64,000 nt of DNA from Ophthalmolycus amberensis (GCA_024529925.1 JAFEUB010000724.1:352814-416813), one strand, 5' to 3'; positions 29,277 through 41,617 are shown, numbered from the stretch's first letter. Notes: a model not told the origin generated them from the letters alone. Made by a program: numbers and translations.

Positions 29277-29600
29277 GTTGGAAGTTCCTGCTTCCGGTTT
29301 ATCTGAAATGAGAGGGAAAAGGTGATAGCTCTGCTCAGAAGTGCTCACAAAAACAAACAAATGTATGTAGGTAGGCGAGTGAAAGGCATGGAGGTGTGTG
29401 TGATCCGATGGCCTCCACGCTGTCTCAGCTGCAGTTCACACCACACTACAGGCTGGTGATGTGCTGCTCTGTGCTCTGTCGCTGCTGCTCTGTGCTCTGT
29501 GCTCTGTCGCTGCTGCTCTGTGCTCTGTCGCTGCTGCTCTGTGCTCTCATCTCATCCTGCCTGATTGGTGGTGTGCTGATGGAAGTAGCTGACGAGTGAG

Positions 29601-31060
29601 CCATCTTGCTTCTATCTCGTCTCTGTTGAGTTGCACATGCGCATTTACCAATCCAACAGGTGCTGCCGGAGAGAGTAACGTTAGCTGGAGAGCTAACAAG
29701 ATGTCAGCAATTTGGCAATATTTTACACTAAATTTGTCATACTAGATAATAAAAGAAAAGTTCTTAGCTTTGAACGCAGTGGTTGGTATCATATCGGTAC
29801 TGGGTATCTGCAGATATGCAAGATCAGGTATCATAATTGGTAAAGGAAAGGACAAATGGTATCAGAACATCTCTTGAACCTTCTTGCCTGGAAACGCTCA
29901 TTTGCATTCTAACATTGCACAAGCATCCTTCTGCAAGGCCGGGTCCAGGAGAGACTCGTTCTGATGTTGAACGAGCTGTTGCAATGATGAAAAGACCTTC
30001 CCCTGCTGCAGCAACGTGAAGAGTGGCGGATGTGAGTTAGCCAGGCTGCCTGCAAAAAAGATAAAAAATGAAGATAGCAAATGGCACCAAATATTTCCGA
30101 TGTGCCAAACTGAATCAGATTATGATTTGCAACGTTTGTAATTCCTTCATTGAAGGGTTCTGAGGGTCTAATAGCAGTTGGTCCTTAATGTCTTTCTAAA
30201 TGTATTGTTTAGTTTAGTAAGAAAATACTTTAGTAATTCCAGCACATATTTAATCAGTGAGCGTGTGTCGCTGTAGAGGAGGGGGGTTTGCGAGAGAGGG
30301 GGTCGTTCACATTTCTGCAATATCAAAAATGAGTATGAGAAGCTGGAGGATGCACGTGAGAGAGAGAGAGAGAGAGGGGGGGGGGGGGACACAGAGAGAG
30401 AGAGAGTGAGAGGTTGTCGGGCTGTGCAGAGTTCTAGGACTGATGTAGATGCTTTCATACATTTTATCATGCATAGTCGGACCTTCATCGAGTCAAATGT
30501 TCCTTTTTTAAGTTTAATTTTTCCGCCTGAAGCATGTCAAACGTGAATCAGTGTCACCGCTCATTTCTTCTGGATCCTTTTTGTTCGTTTGCGGAGGATT
30601 CAACATCATCATCATCACCAGCGTCATCTCGGGGAAAGTCGACGGGGGCATCTCCTATCTTCTCTGAAGCCTCTCCGGTCTGAACGAGCGGACGCCGTTC
30701 GGCGGAGGTGAAGAGCTGACAGGAGACAATGCCGCTCGGCTCGACTGTCACTGGTCGCTGTGTTCTGGCTCCGTGAGCTCGGCTGTCGGCTCTGCTGGAC
30801 CGTTACGCACTGAGAGCAGCGGAGGAGAAGGAGGAAGGGCTTCCCCCCGTGTTTTGAATCACGCTTCGCCTCTGAGTTGATTGACTGATCTTCAGTGAGG
30901 GGGTTAGGACGGAGGGGTGGATGCGAGACTACACCATAAGAGCGCAAGGTCTAGATAAGCGAAAGGGGAAGAGAGAGGGGGACCAGTCACTGGACCATTT
31001 GGACATTTGTTGCAGAGGTCTTCTTTTTTTCTACATATAATTGCATCCCTTTCCACACAG
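29601..31060 (+). other. lhfpl4: intergenic region and probable lhfpl4 promoter / 5' non-coding exon
   Basis: GC content and CpG rise from about 30540. A possible donor TTCA|GTGAGG at 30895 could pair with the strong acceptor TTTCCACACAG at 31060, giving a 5' non-coding exon. A (GA)n/(G)n tract lies at 30357-30412. Exon limits and promoter are inference. Confidence 0.35.
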
Positions 31061-31154
31061 GGAGAGAACAGATCAGGAGAAGAGAGAACGCCAGGTTGAG
31101 GCTGCTGTGTGGCGGGGGTTGAGGGGGGTAGGTGGGGGGTGGTGGGAGAGAAAA

Positions 31155-31561
31155 ATGCTGCCTTCGCAAGAAGCCTCCAAAATCTACCATGACAACTACA
31201 TGCGCAATTCGAGTGCCATCGGGGTCCTGTGGGCCATCTTCACCATCTGCTTGGCCATCATCAACGTGGTGGTCTTCAACCAGCCCTACTGGATCGGGGA
31301 CAGCGTCAGCACCCTGCAAGCCGGCTACTTCGGCTTGTTCCACTACTGCGTGGGCATCGGGAACTCCGACCGGGAGCTCTCATGCCAGGGCAGCTTCTCC
31401 GAGTTCGGCTCCATCCCGTCCGGGAGCCTTCAAGGCGGCCTCCGTCTTCGTGCTGATATCCATGGTGCTCATCCTCGGCTGCATCGGCTGCTTCGCCCTC
31501 TTCTTCTTCTGTAACACCGCCACGGTCTACAAGACGTGCGCCTGGATGCAGCTGTTATACG
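31155..31561 (+). pseudogene. lhfpl4: lhfpl4 coding exon 1 (TM1-TM2), frameshifted
   Basis: ATG at 31155 in good context (AAAAATGC). First frame: MLPSQEASKIYHDNYMRNS, TM1 IGVLWAIFTICLAIINVVVF, FNQPYWIGDSVSTLQAGYF, GLFHYCVGIGNSDRELSCQ, up to GSIPSG. After an extra G in the run at 31422-31424 the homologous reading continues one frame over: AFKAASVFVLISMVLILGC, FFFCNTATVYKTCAWMQLLY. The exon must end at G31561 because joining to 59952 gives MQLLYAVCLVIGCM, matching the family's MQLLAALCLVLGCM in length. The intron then begins GAAATG, as if a T was lost from GTAAATG. Confidence 0.88.
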
Positions 31562-32209
31562 GAAATGATGGGAGACACTCTGTGTTTTTTATGTTTGTTA
31601 GTTTTCGGCGGGGGTGGGGCAGTTGAATAGGGGTGTCTTACCAAAACTTTTTGTTTGGGGGACACCTTGAGGAGAGGAGCATCAGTAGGGCCCCACCTCC
31701 CACTTCTCTTGTGTTGGGCCACATCTTATCTCCTTGTCAGAAATAGCGACTTGTTTTTCATCAGTAGCGCAAAGATTATAGATTAAAGTCCCCAAAACAT
31801 ATCTGAAGTCATGTGAGGCATTCAGGAACATCCCTTGAGAGCATGACCTGCATGCTAAACTGAAAGAGTATATCTCAGTCATCAGTCACTATTCCGCTGT
31901 GTCACCAGACATTTTGTAACATGACAAGGTTTTGAAGCCTTGTCAGAGAAGATCCTGTCTTTAAAAAAAATTCTGACATGTTCTTTTTCATCCGGCTGGT
32001 TGAAATAACGTGTCAGAGTGTAATTGTATGGAGTTATGATAATGAAATGTCTTCAGCAGCGTTGCATCAAAGATCACAGCTTCTATTTTGGTTGCCATAT
32101 CTGCCTACCAGATTAGCCTGCATCATGCATAATCTGCACATGCATTCCAGTAATGTATCCCCACTCAGCGCGTTCATTCATCCGTATGAAACTGGAACAA
32201 ACTCCATAA
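31562..32209. other. lhfpl4 intron, start
   Basis: No recognised element. Presumed intronic from homology because the expected GT donor is missing. Confidence 0.4.
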
Positions 32210-32515
32210 CATAACATGACTACAAAGAGAGACAAAACAACTACAAGGCGAAGAAAAAGAGACTCAACGACTATTAAAAGGGGGAAAACGCTAAGAGGCA
32301 CAAAATCACCACACAGAGACACAAATGACTGAAAAGGCACTCAAAATAATTACAAAGAAACACAAAACAACTACAAAGAGACACAACATGACCACAAAGA
32401 CACAAAATGACTACAAAGAAACAAACAAAGAGACATAAAATGACTAAAGATACACAAAATGACTAAGAAGAGAGAAAACGACCACACAAAAAGAGGCAAA
32501 ACAATGATGAAGACT
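32210..32515. repeat. minisatellite of ACAAAATGACTACAAAGA-type units
   Basis: Degenerate tandem units of roughly 20-30 bp built from 'ACAAAATGACTACAAAGAGAC' parts over about 300 bp. A simple repeat common in fish introns. Confidence 0.8.
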
Positions 32516-33267
32516 GTCTTGCTCCTATGTAGGAAAGGTGAATGTCTGTGCCCAGGGGCCCATTGTCTCCTAATCCACAGGTAAACTCGGTTGTGACAGA
32601 TTGGTGTAGTAGCAGTTACCTGCATGTATGTATTCATATAAAGGCTGGTGTTCTCCCATCACTGAGCGTTGAAAACAGATTGTATCAGTTCAGGTGGAGC
32701 CTGAAAGTGTCTCCCGCAAGCCCATCGGCATCAAAGAATCCCTCTGGCGGATTCCCAATCACACAAACCTCTAATTAACTAGACGTGATGCGGATGAAAC
32801 TGGTCTCAAATGTTTTTTAAATGGTGCCGAGTGTTTATGTCAGGTGGGAGATGGTTTTCATGTTAAAGATGAGGGTTGATGTGGCTTTTTGTTGAGTTTT
32901 CCCCCTGTGGCCTACTCACAAATCATGGCACCATTGTTCTCACTGACAGGGTGCACAGTTGTGTGTTGAGGGAGGAGGGTTAATTGTGCATTGGTCTGGA
33001 AGGGCTGACATTATCTGGGAGGAGGTATTGATGGCTAGATTATTGCAGGCAGCAGGAGCCTGTGTGGATAGTGTGGGACCTTTAGAAATCATCGACTTTT
33101 TCCTGCACTCCCTTGCTCTGTGTGTCCTCAGAGAGAGAGGCAAGAAAACAAAGAGAAGTCAACACAAAGAGACACATGGGCACATTAAGAAATGAAGAGG
33201 AGTGAAAGTTATTTTTATAGCAGAACTGAAAAATACTGTTTAATTTAATCAATTACTCATCATTACA
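32516..33267. other. lhfpl4 intron, unannotated
   Basis: No recognised gene, RNA or mobile element. Confidence 0.4.
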
Positions 33268-34400
33268 ACAAACTGGTACCATCATAGCCTCCTTAGATGC
33301 AGAAAAAGCCTTCGACAGAGTAAACTGGACATTTCTCACAAGCACATTACAGAGATTTGGCTTTGGGGTATCATTTATTAACTGGGTTAAAATTCTGTAC
33401 ACTTCACCTTCAGCCACTGTCATCACCAATGGACAAACCTCACAAAGCTTCACACTGCATAGGGGGACGAGGCAAGGATGCCTCACTTTTCACCATTTTC
33501 ATTGAACCGTTAGCTGCAGCCATTCATCAGAACATCTACATAAAAGGAATTCAAACACTCAACACCCATCACAAGATCAGTCTCTATGCAGATGATATAT
33601 TGCTCTTCCTATAAAACCCCTACTCATCACTACAGGAAACTATTAAAGTCATGGAATCATTCTCTAATATCTCCGACTACTCCATTAACTGGAGTAAATC
33701 ATCCATCCTTCCATAGTAACAGTTGGGATTGGGCAGCCCATACACCACCTATCCCTTTTTGCACAGGTGCCATCACATATTTGGAAATACATATTTCCCC
33801 CAGGCTGTCAGAGCTGTTCACACTCAACTTCACTCCATTACTTAAAACAATAAATGACGACCACCTCCACTGGATGAACCTACCATTATCACTCATGGGC
33901 AGAATAGTTACAGTTAAAATGACAATACTTCCTAAAATAAATTACCTATTCACAATGATACCTTCTCAACCCACCCACTCCTGGTTCAAGTCGCTTGACT
34001 GAATCATTACTCAATTCTACTGGAAAAATAAAACACCAAGAATTAAACTGTCCACTCTACAAAAACCAAAAACACAAGGAGGACTTGAAGTTCCACATTT
34101 CTTTCACTACTCTCCAGCAAATAAACTTCAATAAATTCTTAAATGGATCCACCCCAGCCAATCAGACAACACATGGTTAGATATAGAACAGACAGTTTGT
34201 AAGGACATTCAGATTTCCGACCTACCATTTTTAAGCCAATCTATCAAACGCCATCCTTGTTTCAATATACTAACAATAGCAGAAACTCTGACAGCCTGGT
34301 GGAAATTCCACAAAATCACTAACATCACTTTTGCACCTTCAAATTTTACTCCCATATGGAACAATCCTGATTTTCTAAGTCACAAGACACCTCTTAACCT
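33268..34400 (+). pseudogene. decayed L1/Tx1-type LINE reverse transcriptase fragment
   Basis: Plus-strand frames read IIASLDAEKAFDRVNWTFL, LQRFGFGVSFINWVKILYT, then LHRGTRQGC, then KISLYADDILLF (near 33570-33610) and, further on, NYSINW-like and LNCPLYKNQ-like remnants. DAEKAFDRV..W and GTRQGC are typical of the L1 clade, not L2 or Rex1. Several frameshifts and stops; 5'-truncated. Located in the lhfpl4 intron. Confidence 0.85.
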
Positions 34401-35021
34401 CCTTCCCTCCCCCCCTATTTTGGAGCAAAACTGCCTAAAATGATATACCCAAATTAAAATGTCTGTAGCTTCTGAACCACTCTGACTATATGCATCAATG
34501 AAGTCTTTCTAGAAAGAAAACCCTATAAAGTTCCTTGTGGAAGTGTCAGAAAACCTGTAGGTCATACAGAAACAGAGCAGTGGGCCTTTGAAGTCAGTAA
34601 AAATTGAAGACTTTTGTCCGCCTAAAATAAAAAAGTATCTTTCAGTATAAATAACTACCTGTGGCTGTATCTGTACAGGTAAAGGACAGTATAGGGATGT
34701 AACTACACTATCAGTGAACACCTGCCTCAAATTTGAAGAAGATTGGACAAAGTATGACCATTCTACAGTGTTTTTTTCCATGAAGAGATCCAGGCGGAGC
34801 TCTAAAAGGATATTTGGAGACCCAAATGGACACATGGTAACCAAATGATATTCTGACACACTAAAGGTGTTTCTCCCTTTATATTTTGATATTATATTAT
34901 TTTCCTTTTATTCTTAGCCTTTGCAAATTCTGAAAACTATGTATATATGGTCGAAGACGTGGTGTGTGAGTAGCGGAATTGCTGTGCGTAATGGCTGCGA
35001 CAGAGCGCACGATCGAGTATG
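34401..35021. other. lhfpl4 intron, unannotated
   Basis: May include the 3' end of the L1-type relic. No independent feature supported. Confidence 0.35.
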
Positions 35022-35029
35022 CCGGTAGC

Positions 35030-36241
35030 CAGTGGCGGCTGGTGGAAAATGTTCTAGGTAGGGCCATCCTATCAATTTCAGCAAACATCCCAGTATGATT
35101 TAATGCAAAAAAAAAGTATCAAACATGCATTATTACTTGGCAGTTAAATATTTAACATGTATTCCAACACGAAAACAATCAGTAAATAACACTTATATAA
35201 TATAATATAACATGTTCATTTATTGAGATGCCCCTATGGACCTTGTTATAGGAGGTAAAGATCAGGAGAAGTAAACATGAAGTGTAATTATGAATACTGA
35301 TGTTAAATTAAGCTATGATGAGTTTTCACTGTTAATTTAACATCTCTATTACATGTTGATGCCTCCATGACCAAGTTAAGCAGATGAGACTGAGGACAAC
35401 TATGTAGAAGAAAAGATGTTCACTTTGTCTAATATGTAGCTTGACAGAGTTCTCCATATGTGTTCTGGTGTTCTCATGTTTCCTTACCTCCTCATCCCTC
35501 ACTCCCGTAACTGTCCGTGCTGGATCCGTCCCCGTTGTTTTAAAAAGCTAAATAAATTATTAGCATAACGTCATCCAGCTAGCCAAACCTGTCTGGTGTA
35601 CAGCTAGTACAGAAGCTTCGCATGTACTGCTTCCCTTTCCCGCGAGTCTGCTGTCTGATTGTGAGGTCAGGCTGATCTGATATCAGCTCTTTGGCTGCAG
35701 AATCTCCGCCAAAGTTCTCCTCTCAAACGGGGGTTGGAGGAGTAGTGCTCGCGCTGGCGCAGGCGCCTGTAGAGACTTCTCCTGACGAGAACGCGCAGCG
35801 AGGGGGGCCTGATCGTTCTGGCCCCAAGCTGAATCTATTTGAGGACGCTGATTGGCTAAATTGTATGTCACTCATTTATATCTTGAATCAGCAATTGGCT
35901 AAACTGCTTCATAGACCCGTCTCTTTTGGGCCAAAACGATTAGGCCCCCCAAGCTGCGCGTTCTCAGAGTGTCGTGCACACAGGCTGAGAGCATGAGCAG
36001 AGGAGCACACAGGCGCAGAGCACGAGCAGAGAGCACACAGGCGGAGAGGACGAGCAGGAAAAGCATATATTTTGCGCAGATATCATATTTTACACACATT
36101 ACTGGGTACATTCCATAGTTCAAAAACACAAATATTGACAATTTGTATAATTTATGATTATTATGATTTTTTTAAATTTTTTTTTTATGTGGCTCATGGT
36201 GGGGCCATGCCCCATGGCCCTCTATTGACCAGCCGCCACTG
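35030..36241. mobile_element. hAT-type non-autonomous element, 1,212 bp, perfect 8-bp target duplication
   Basis: Ends CAGTGGCGGCTGGTG.. and ..GACCAGCCGCCACTG, flanked on both sides by CCGGTAGC (35022-35029 and 36242-36249). The interior has a short GAGCAGAGAGCACACAGGCG-like tandem tract near 35980-36050. No transposase recognised. Confidence 0.92.
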
Positions 36242-36610
36242 CCGGTAGCTCATTTACGCAAAGGTTATACGTTGGTTTGCGGCTTACGTAAGAAACAGTC
36301 AAGGTTTGCACTATAGGTACTAGCGTTTTCTGAAGGCACTAGTTCCATGGTAAGATCCGCTAGCACAATGTCGGGTCTGTAATGTGTCTTTTTCCGTTGA
36401 AATGCTGCAAGATCCGACTTGCAGCGGTTATGGTGACTTTAGACAGTGTGTGTTTGGGCTCCATTTGTGACAAAATCCAAAAGAAATGAAAGAAAATAGA
36501 TGTTTTCGTTGCAAAGATGAGGATTTGGGGCATGCTGGGATATCAAACACGGCCATGTTTTGTGACGTATTTTGCGGAAGCAAGCCGTAGGAACGGAAGG
36601 GGACCGGATC

Positions 36611-36675
36611 GAGGACGCCGGCGTCCTCGCGGGGTGGAGGAGGTTTCCCGTGAGATTAAAGAGTTTAATCTCACG
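36611..36675. repeat. two adjacent inverted repeats
   Basis: An 18-bp perfect palindrome GAGGACGCCGGCGTCCTC (36611-36628) is followed by a 12-bp stem with 3-nt loop at 36649-36675 (CGTGAGATTAAA / TTTAATCTCACG). Both sit just downstream (minus-strand sense) of the hAT transposase relic. Confidence 0.85.
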
Positions 36676-36689
36676 GTTGTTCAGTACAT

Positions 36690-36830
36690 CCGTGCATTTT
36701 AGTTCCAGTAAGAAGTCCTTCTCGATTCATAGACGCCAGTGAAGACAGTCGAGCCTCCCCAGTTGTATTTCTTGAATACGTTTGAATGCGTTTTAGGGCT
36801 GAAAATGTCCGCTCGACAGAGGCAGCAGAT
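36690..36830 (-). pseudogene. hAT transposase C-terminal fragment (ZMYM/52-kDa-repressor-like)
   Basis: Minus strand reads VTIPISAASVERTFSALKR then IQTYSRNTTGEARLSSLA. This is the hAT dimerisation signature (S.ERTFSALK.IKT..R..M...RLS.LA). Short, with no extension on either side, so it is a relic. It lies outside the hAT element at 35030-36241. Confidence 0.75.
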
Positions 36831-36849
36831 ATTGGGATTGTCACCGCCC

Positions 36850-37738
36850 AACATGTCAGGCTAGCCTACTGACCAATCACGTATGGCTAGGCCAGCTAGC
36901 AGGCTCTGGCACGTCAAAGAATACGCCCAACATGTCAAACTAAAGATATGATTGGTTGAAGACTATGAAAAATAACAATCAACAATATTGTCCCCATTCA
37001 CTGAAACTGCAAAGGGATTCACTTGTGAGTCTGCAGGCCTCGGGCCTCTCTTCTTACCTAGAGACACAGAGGTGAAATCTGATTGGATAAAAGCTCTACT
37101 TAAAACAAGCTGCACTGGAAGCTGACGGCCCACCACTGCCATTGACACATGGAGCATCAGCAGTGGCACCGGAGCTGTGAAACCGAGAACACACTTAACA
37201 GTGCATTAGTTTTACACTTCTCCTCTGAAAAGACAAACATCTTTTTAACAGTCTTCAAAAAAGACATTTATAATACACGTGCCTCTTCTCTTGTCCTTGT
37301 GTAAATGTAGCACAGGGGAACACAATCTTACTTCGTGAATGAGAGGGTTCAGTGTTCCAGAAAGCCTCCCTTCACGCTCAGATAATTCAAAAGTAAGGAA
37401 TCATTATGAATACTATTTTTCCTGTCTTGTCTTTTTACCCTTAACATGGCAAGCAAACCATGTCATGTTTGTGACTTTTCCTAAATGCTGCACGAACTCA
37501 GCTGTGTGCTCAGTGATCTATAAAAGATAAGTCCCATAGGTGGTTTGCTGGGTCAGTGCAAAATAGTGCGGTGCAGACAAGTTCTCTGAAAAATCCACTG
37601 TCTGCTCCAAAGGTGCCAGAGAATGCTCAAACTGACAAATGTATTTCCCCCAACAACAGCTTCTTTAGGTATTGAGGAATGAGAATTTAAGGACTCTGAA
37701 CTCCGACAGGTCATCAGAAGTGACAAATTGAAAAAGTA
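36850..37738. other. lhfpl4 intron, unannotated
   Basis: No recognised gene or element. Confidence 0.4.
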
Positions 37739-37754
37739 TTGAATCTTTTTATTT

Positions 37755-38165
37755 GGAATGCGGAGGAGCGACGTAGAGACGCCGTATACGGCTCTGGTAG
37801 CAACCTGTCAATCACAGTAAGCCCGCCCTAAATCATACCTTTATGGTCTACTTGACTATAAATGGACCATCATTTACTAAATGAACATCATGCTGTATTG
37901 AAGAAGACTTGAAACTAGATATTGAGACCATAAACTCATGTTTACAATGTTTACAAGGTAATAAATCAAGAGAGAAGTAGTCATTTTCTCATAGACTTCT
38001 ATACAATCAGAGGAGTCGCCCCCTGATGGACATTAGACAGAATGCAAGTTTTAAGACTCTTCCATATCGGCTTCTCTTAGCAGAACAGGAGGTTGCCGCC
38101 TGGCTGAGTATATGTAAAGAGGCGAAAGTCTCGCCCCTTCCTGTGTCCACCATTGAACCTTATTT
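37755..38165 (+). repeat. dispersed repeat family F1, copy 1
   Basis: Contains GAAGACTTGAAACTAGATAT, ATAAACTCATGTTTACAATG and TCTCATAGACTTCTATACAA segments, which reappear inverted at 50255-50500 and partly at 59195-59445. Termini not defined. Confidence 0.7.
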
Positions 38166-38569
38166 TGGAAAAAAATATGTCCAGTAGTTAATGTTGCAAG
38201 ACGAATATCTTTTTTTAACCTCGTTTTAATTGTGCCATGTGAATGCAATACGCTGCTGTAAGCAAGCGAGTGAATAAGCTCTTAAGCACAAGCAAATAGA
38301 CAAAATAAAGGCAAATGAGGCAAACACATTCACCAAATTGACGGTGCATTCGTGGCATAAAGAGGTGTGCTACTAATACAAAAAAATACAAGGAAATATG
38401 AAGTCAGATGAAGCTTCAATTCTGAATTGAAACGTTTTCAATACTCATTTGCCTGCTTTCTCGCCTGCTCTTTAATCGGCTCTGAGAGCAACACAGCTGA
38501 ACAGACACGTTCCGCATCGCTGGTCTGAACAGCTCAGTTGGTTAACATGTTAAATGAACCCATTGACCG

Positions 38570-38685
38570 TTAATTAACCTATAGATGGAAATTAACCTAT
38601 AGACTGTAAATTGACCAATAGACAGTAAATTAACGTTTAGATGTAAATCAATCTATAGACCATTAATGAACCTATAGATGTAAAT
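38570..38685. repeat. degenerate tandem repeat, TAAATTAACCTATAGAC-type units
   Basis: About six imperfect units of 17-25 bp containing 'TTAACCTATAGA' and 'AAATTAACC'. They lead directly into the perfect palindrome at 38686-38733. Confidence 0.85.
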
Positions 38686-38733
38686 TAACCTACCGTAAAT
38701 TAACCTATATATAGGTTAATTTACGGTAGGTTA
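38686..38733. repeat. perfect 48-bp palindrome
   Basis: Every base of the 24-bp left half pairs with the right half around the centre at 38709/38710 (..AACCTATA|TATAGGTT..), no loop. The half-sites are built from the same TAAATTAACCTA unit as the adjoining tandem repeat. Confidence 0.95.
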
Positions 38734-41617
38734 TAAATACAAATGAAATATAAATTAAATTTATACCCTCAGAATAATTTGAACCCAGGGATTTTTATTA
38801 AACAATAATCTGACATGGACTCTCAAGGACTGTGATACAGGTTGAACAACTGAGTCCTATCTCCAGTCAGGTGGATCTTTGCTGAAGAATTACTTTTAGT
38901 GTTTGAGCCGCTCCACACTTCTTGGACCACTTTGACAAACTCAGCAAAAACTTCAGCTTCAAACAGAGCGGAGTGAAGCCCTGAGGCATACATGGCTGGG
39001 AAGCAGTGAGTGCTGCTATGGCTGAAGCACACATTCGGTGTGTTACATTGAGCGGTATCCACAGCCACAGCTAACCCTCCTTCAGCTCACACTAGTATTT
39101 CTGTGCATTTTTCGTGTACATCGTATAGATTACTCGTTTCATGAAGGCATTTTCCCACTGTCCTACAACCACCTGAACGCAGCAATAAGAATGAGATTTC
39201 AAGGCAGGCGCATCGCTTACACCACAAACATTAATCTCCATCACGAATATCACCTCACATTGACACTGACTGTTGAGGTGAGCAAAAACCTCCTAAATGG
39301 CGAAATATAATGAGTAGGGATGAAAGTATTTTCAATATTTTTACAGAAAATATATAAATTATTTAATGATTTAGGAGAGCCATGTAGAAGAAAGAAAGTT
39401 GATGGATGCTAAAAGGACCAGATCAAACGTCGGGGGAAAAAGAAAGGTAATTAAAGAAATCAAGCAGATAATAAAAGATTGAAGTTATGCAAGGTGTGTG
39501 TGCGTGTGTGCGTGCGTGTGTGTGTGTGTGCCGAGACCCTGCAGACCTAATCTCCTATCAGAGGGGAGACTGCCTGGGGTTTCACATCACTGCAGCCCTC
39601 TCTGCACACCCATAATCCTCAGTTCTGTCCTTAGATGTTGAGCCTCGACCAATTATTCTCCATGCGTTGCAAAACCCCTCATCGCTGACAGATCGGACCA
39701 TGAAGGCTTCCTCACTCCTTTTTTACCTCCCAGAGAGTGACAGGAGAAGTGAGGGATGCTGGGGTATGTGCAAGTCATTGTGAAATAGAGTTGGAAATTG
39801 TTTGTAACATCCAAAACAATAATGAAATTCAAATTGACATTGCGATCACCGCAATCTTCAAATGATCTTCAGATGAAACCGTGATAAAAAATGGTACACA
39901 ATCTAACCGAGGGTTGGAAACACGTGGCACTGTGGGCTTGCACACATGCTGCCTTGCGCTCCATGTGACATATGGGAGTGAGAGAAGAAGTAGAAAACAA
40001 TTTGCAAAACGCCACGTCACTTTATTTATTCTCTGAAAAAAGATGCAAACTCATAACACTAAATAAAAGCCCCTAAAATGAATCTGAAGATTTTTACCAC
40101 CTGCAGTGAGAGTCCAAGGTGTTTCCTGCCTGACAGAAGTGCATTAATAACTTAAATAGTTTGTGAGTTGAAATTATCCAGGGGATATGGAGTCTGATGT
40201 TATGGTTGTGGCATCAATTGTGTGGCAATAAAAAGAGACAGAAACGTACAAAAGGTATTGGATAAATGGTCAGAGAGTCAGTCCCCAATAACAGCTTTAA
40301 AAATATTAATATCATAACTAATATCCAACGTATGTCCTTGGGTGTGAGTTGGTCCTTTACCATGCTGCAGCAGACCAAACCTTTTAGAAAAACCAAATAC
40401 AATGTACAATCATTTCAGATTTTATTTTATTTGTTAATTCAGATGATTATTTTGTTATGTCATCCTTTTTTTCTTTCCTTCTTCAATATAGCTTATCTGT
40501 CCCTGATACAATTATTTTCTCTATTGGATCACTTTGTAAGACAGAGGAAACATCCGATTAAATATGTTGAATTGTGGGGGATTTATTTATTTATTTATTA
40601 GCAGAAATGGAATTCATACCTATGTTTTCATTAGTGTATAATCACTATAATCTGTTGTTGTATTTTCTGTAGCTTAGAATATATGATATTATAGTATATT
40701 CATTAAACACAATGTAAGTAATTGGATTGTACTTACAGTACACAATTAGTGTCACAATTATCGATGAAAGCATTTTTTTAATATAGAATAATTCCTACAA
40801 GCCAAGATTCCTTCCTCCATGAGCCCTCGGTCTCCCACAATGTTCTCCTTGTTTTCCTGAGAAACCACTGAACTAGCTCTGGGAATACCCTTTCCCTCTG
40901 ATGACAGTGAACAATGTTAACAAAACACATCTCCCCTGAGACGCAAGACCGGGATCACAGCAATGCATCACTTACTTAAACACGTGATGTCACTTTCTTT
41001 GTTGTTCTCACCCTATTCCATGAATTAATGAACGAGTAATGAGAGAATGAAAGATGGAGAAATAAGGGAACACGTCCACTCCTGCAGCAGGCTGTAGTTA
41101 TTGGTGTCCAATTAGCCTACATTCAGAGAATTCTGAGAATACATTCCTTCAGGAATTCAGCAACGCTCTCTTTCTTCGCTTTCCATAACTATACTTATAA
41201 GCAGAAACTGACCTAGTTAGTAAACATTTGTTCATGTTAAAGTGAGCCGGGTTTGGCTGTGACCATGAAATCGTAATTGCAAAGGAGACAAACAAAAGAG
41301 ATAGAAATGCATCTCCCTATTCTCTTGGTTTTCAGGCCCTGCTACCACACGTGTCTCATTCATAAGCTAGTCACTACAGCACTACAGCACTACAGCAGAA
41401 AGAACTAGCTGGTGACACAAGTTGAATATCTAGCAGCTAATGATATTTGTTCTCAGTTCATTGAGACCAAAGGAGAGTGGACATTGGAATTAAAATGTGT
41501 AAATACGCGATTGTTTTAACGAGTAAGTCACAAAACTTTATATGTTGATGACATTTTAATGTTGTTTTTCAGCTTGTTCTGCTGCCACCAAGTGGCCAAA
41601 AATCAATGATTGTAGGT
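38734..41617. other. lhfpl4 intron, unannotated
   Basis: Contains a (GT)n tract at about 39497-39530 and a (TTTA)n tract near 40575-40600. No supported gene, RNA or mobile element. Confidence 0.45.

Larger units (their letters stand above)
23468..29600 (-). mobile_element. L2-type LINE A, near full length, split by a solo LTR
   Basis: Minus-strand two-ORF LINE: ORF1 (esterase-like) at 28086-29276, ORF2 (endonuclease plus reverse transcriptase) from 27989 to 24354, then a long 3' UTR ending in (TTGAA)n at 23468-23485. The 5' end is uncertain. The GCTCTGTGCTCTGTCGCTGCT-type short tandem repeats at about 29460-29550 are probably 5' UTR. ORF2 is interrupted only by the LTR at 25406-26040. Otherwise open frames suggest a young copy. 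Confidence 0.85.

Noticed and set aside
31132..31626. Alternative protein MGGGGREKCCLRKK.. read in the second frame of lhfpl4 exon 1
   Set aside because: Only its 3' part (after 31424) matches LHFPL4; the upstream part is an out-of-frame reading of the same exon.
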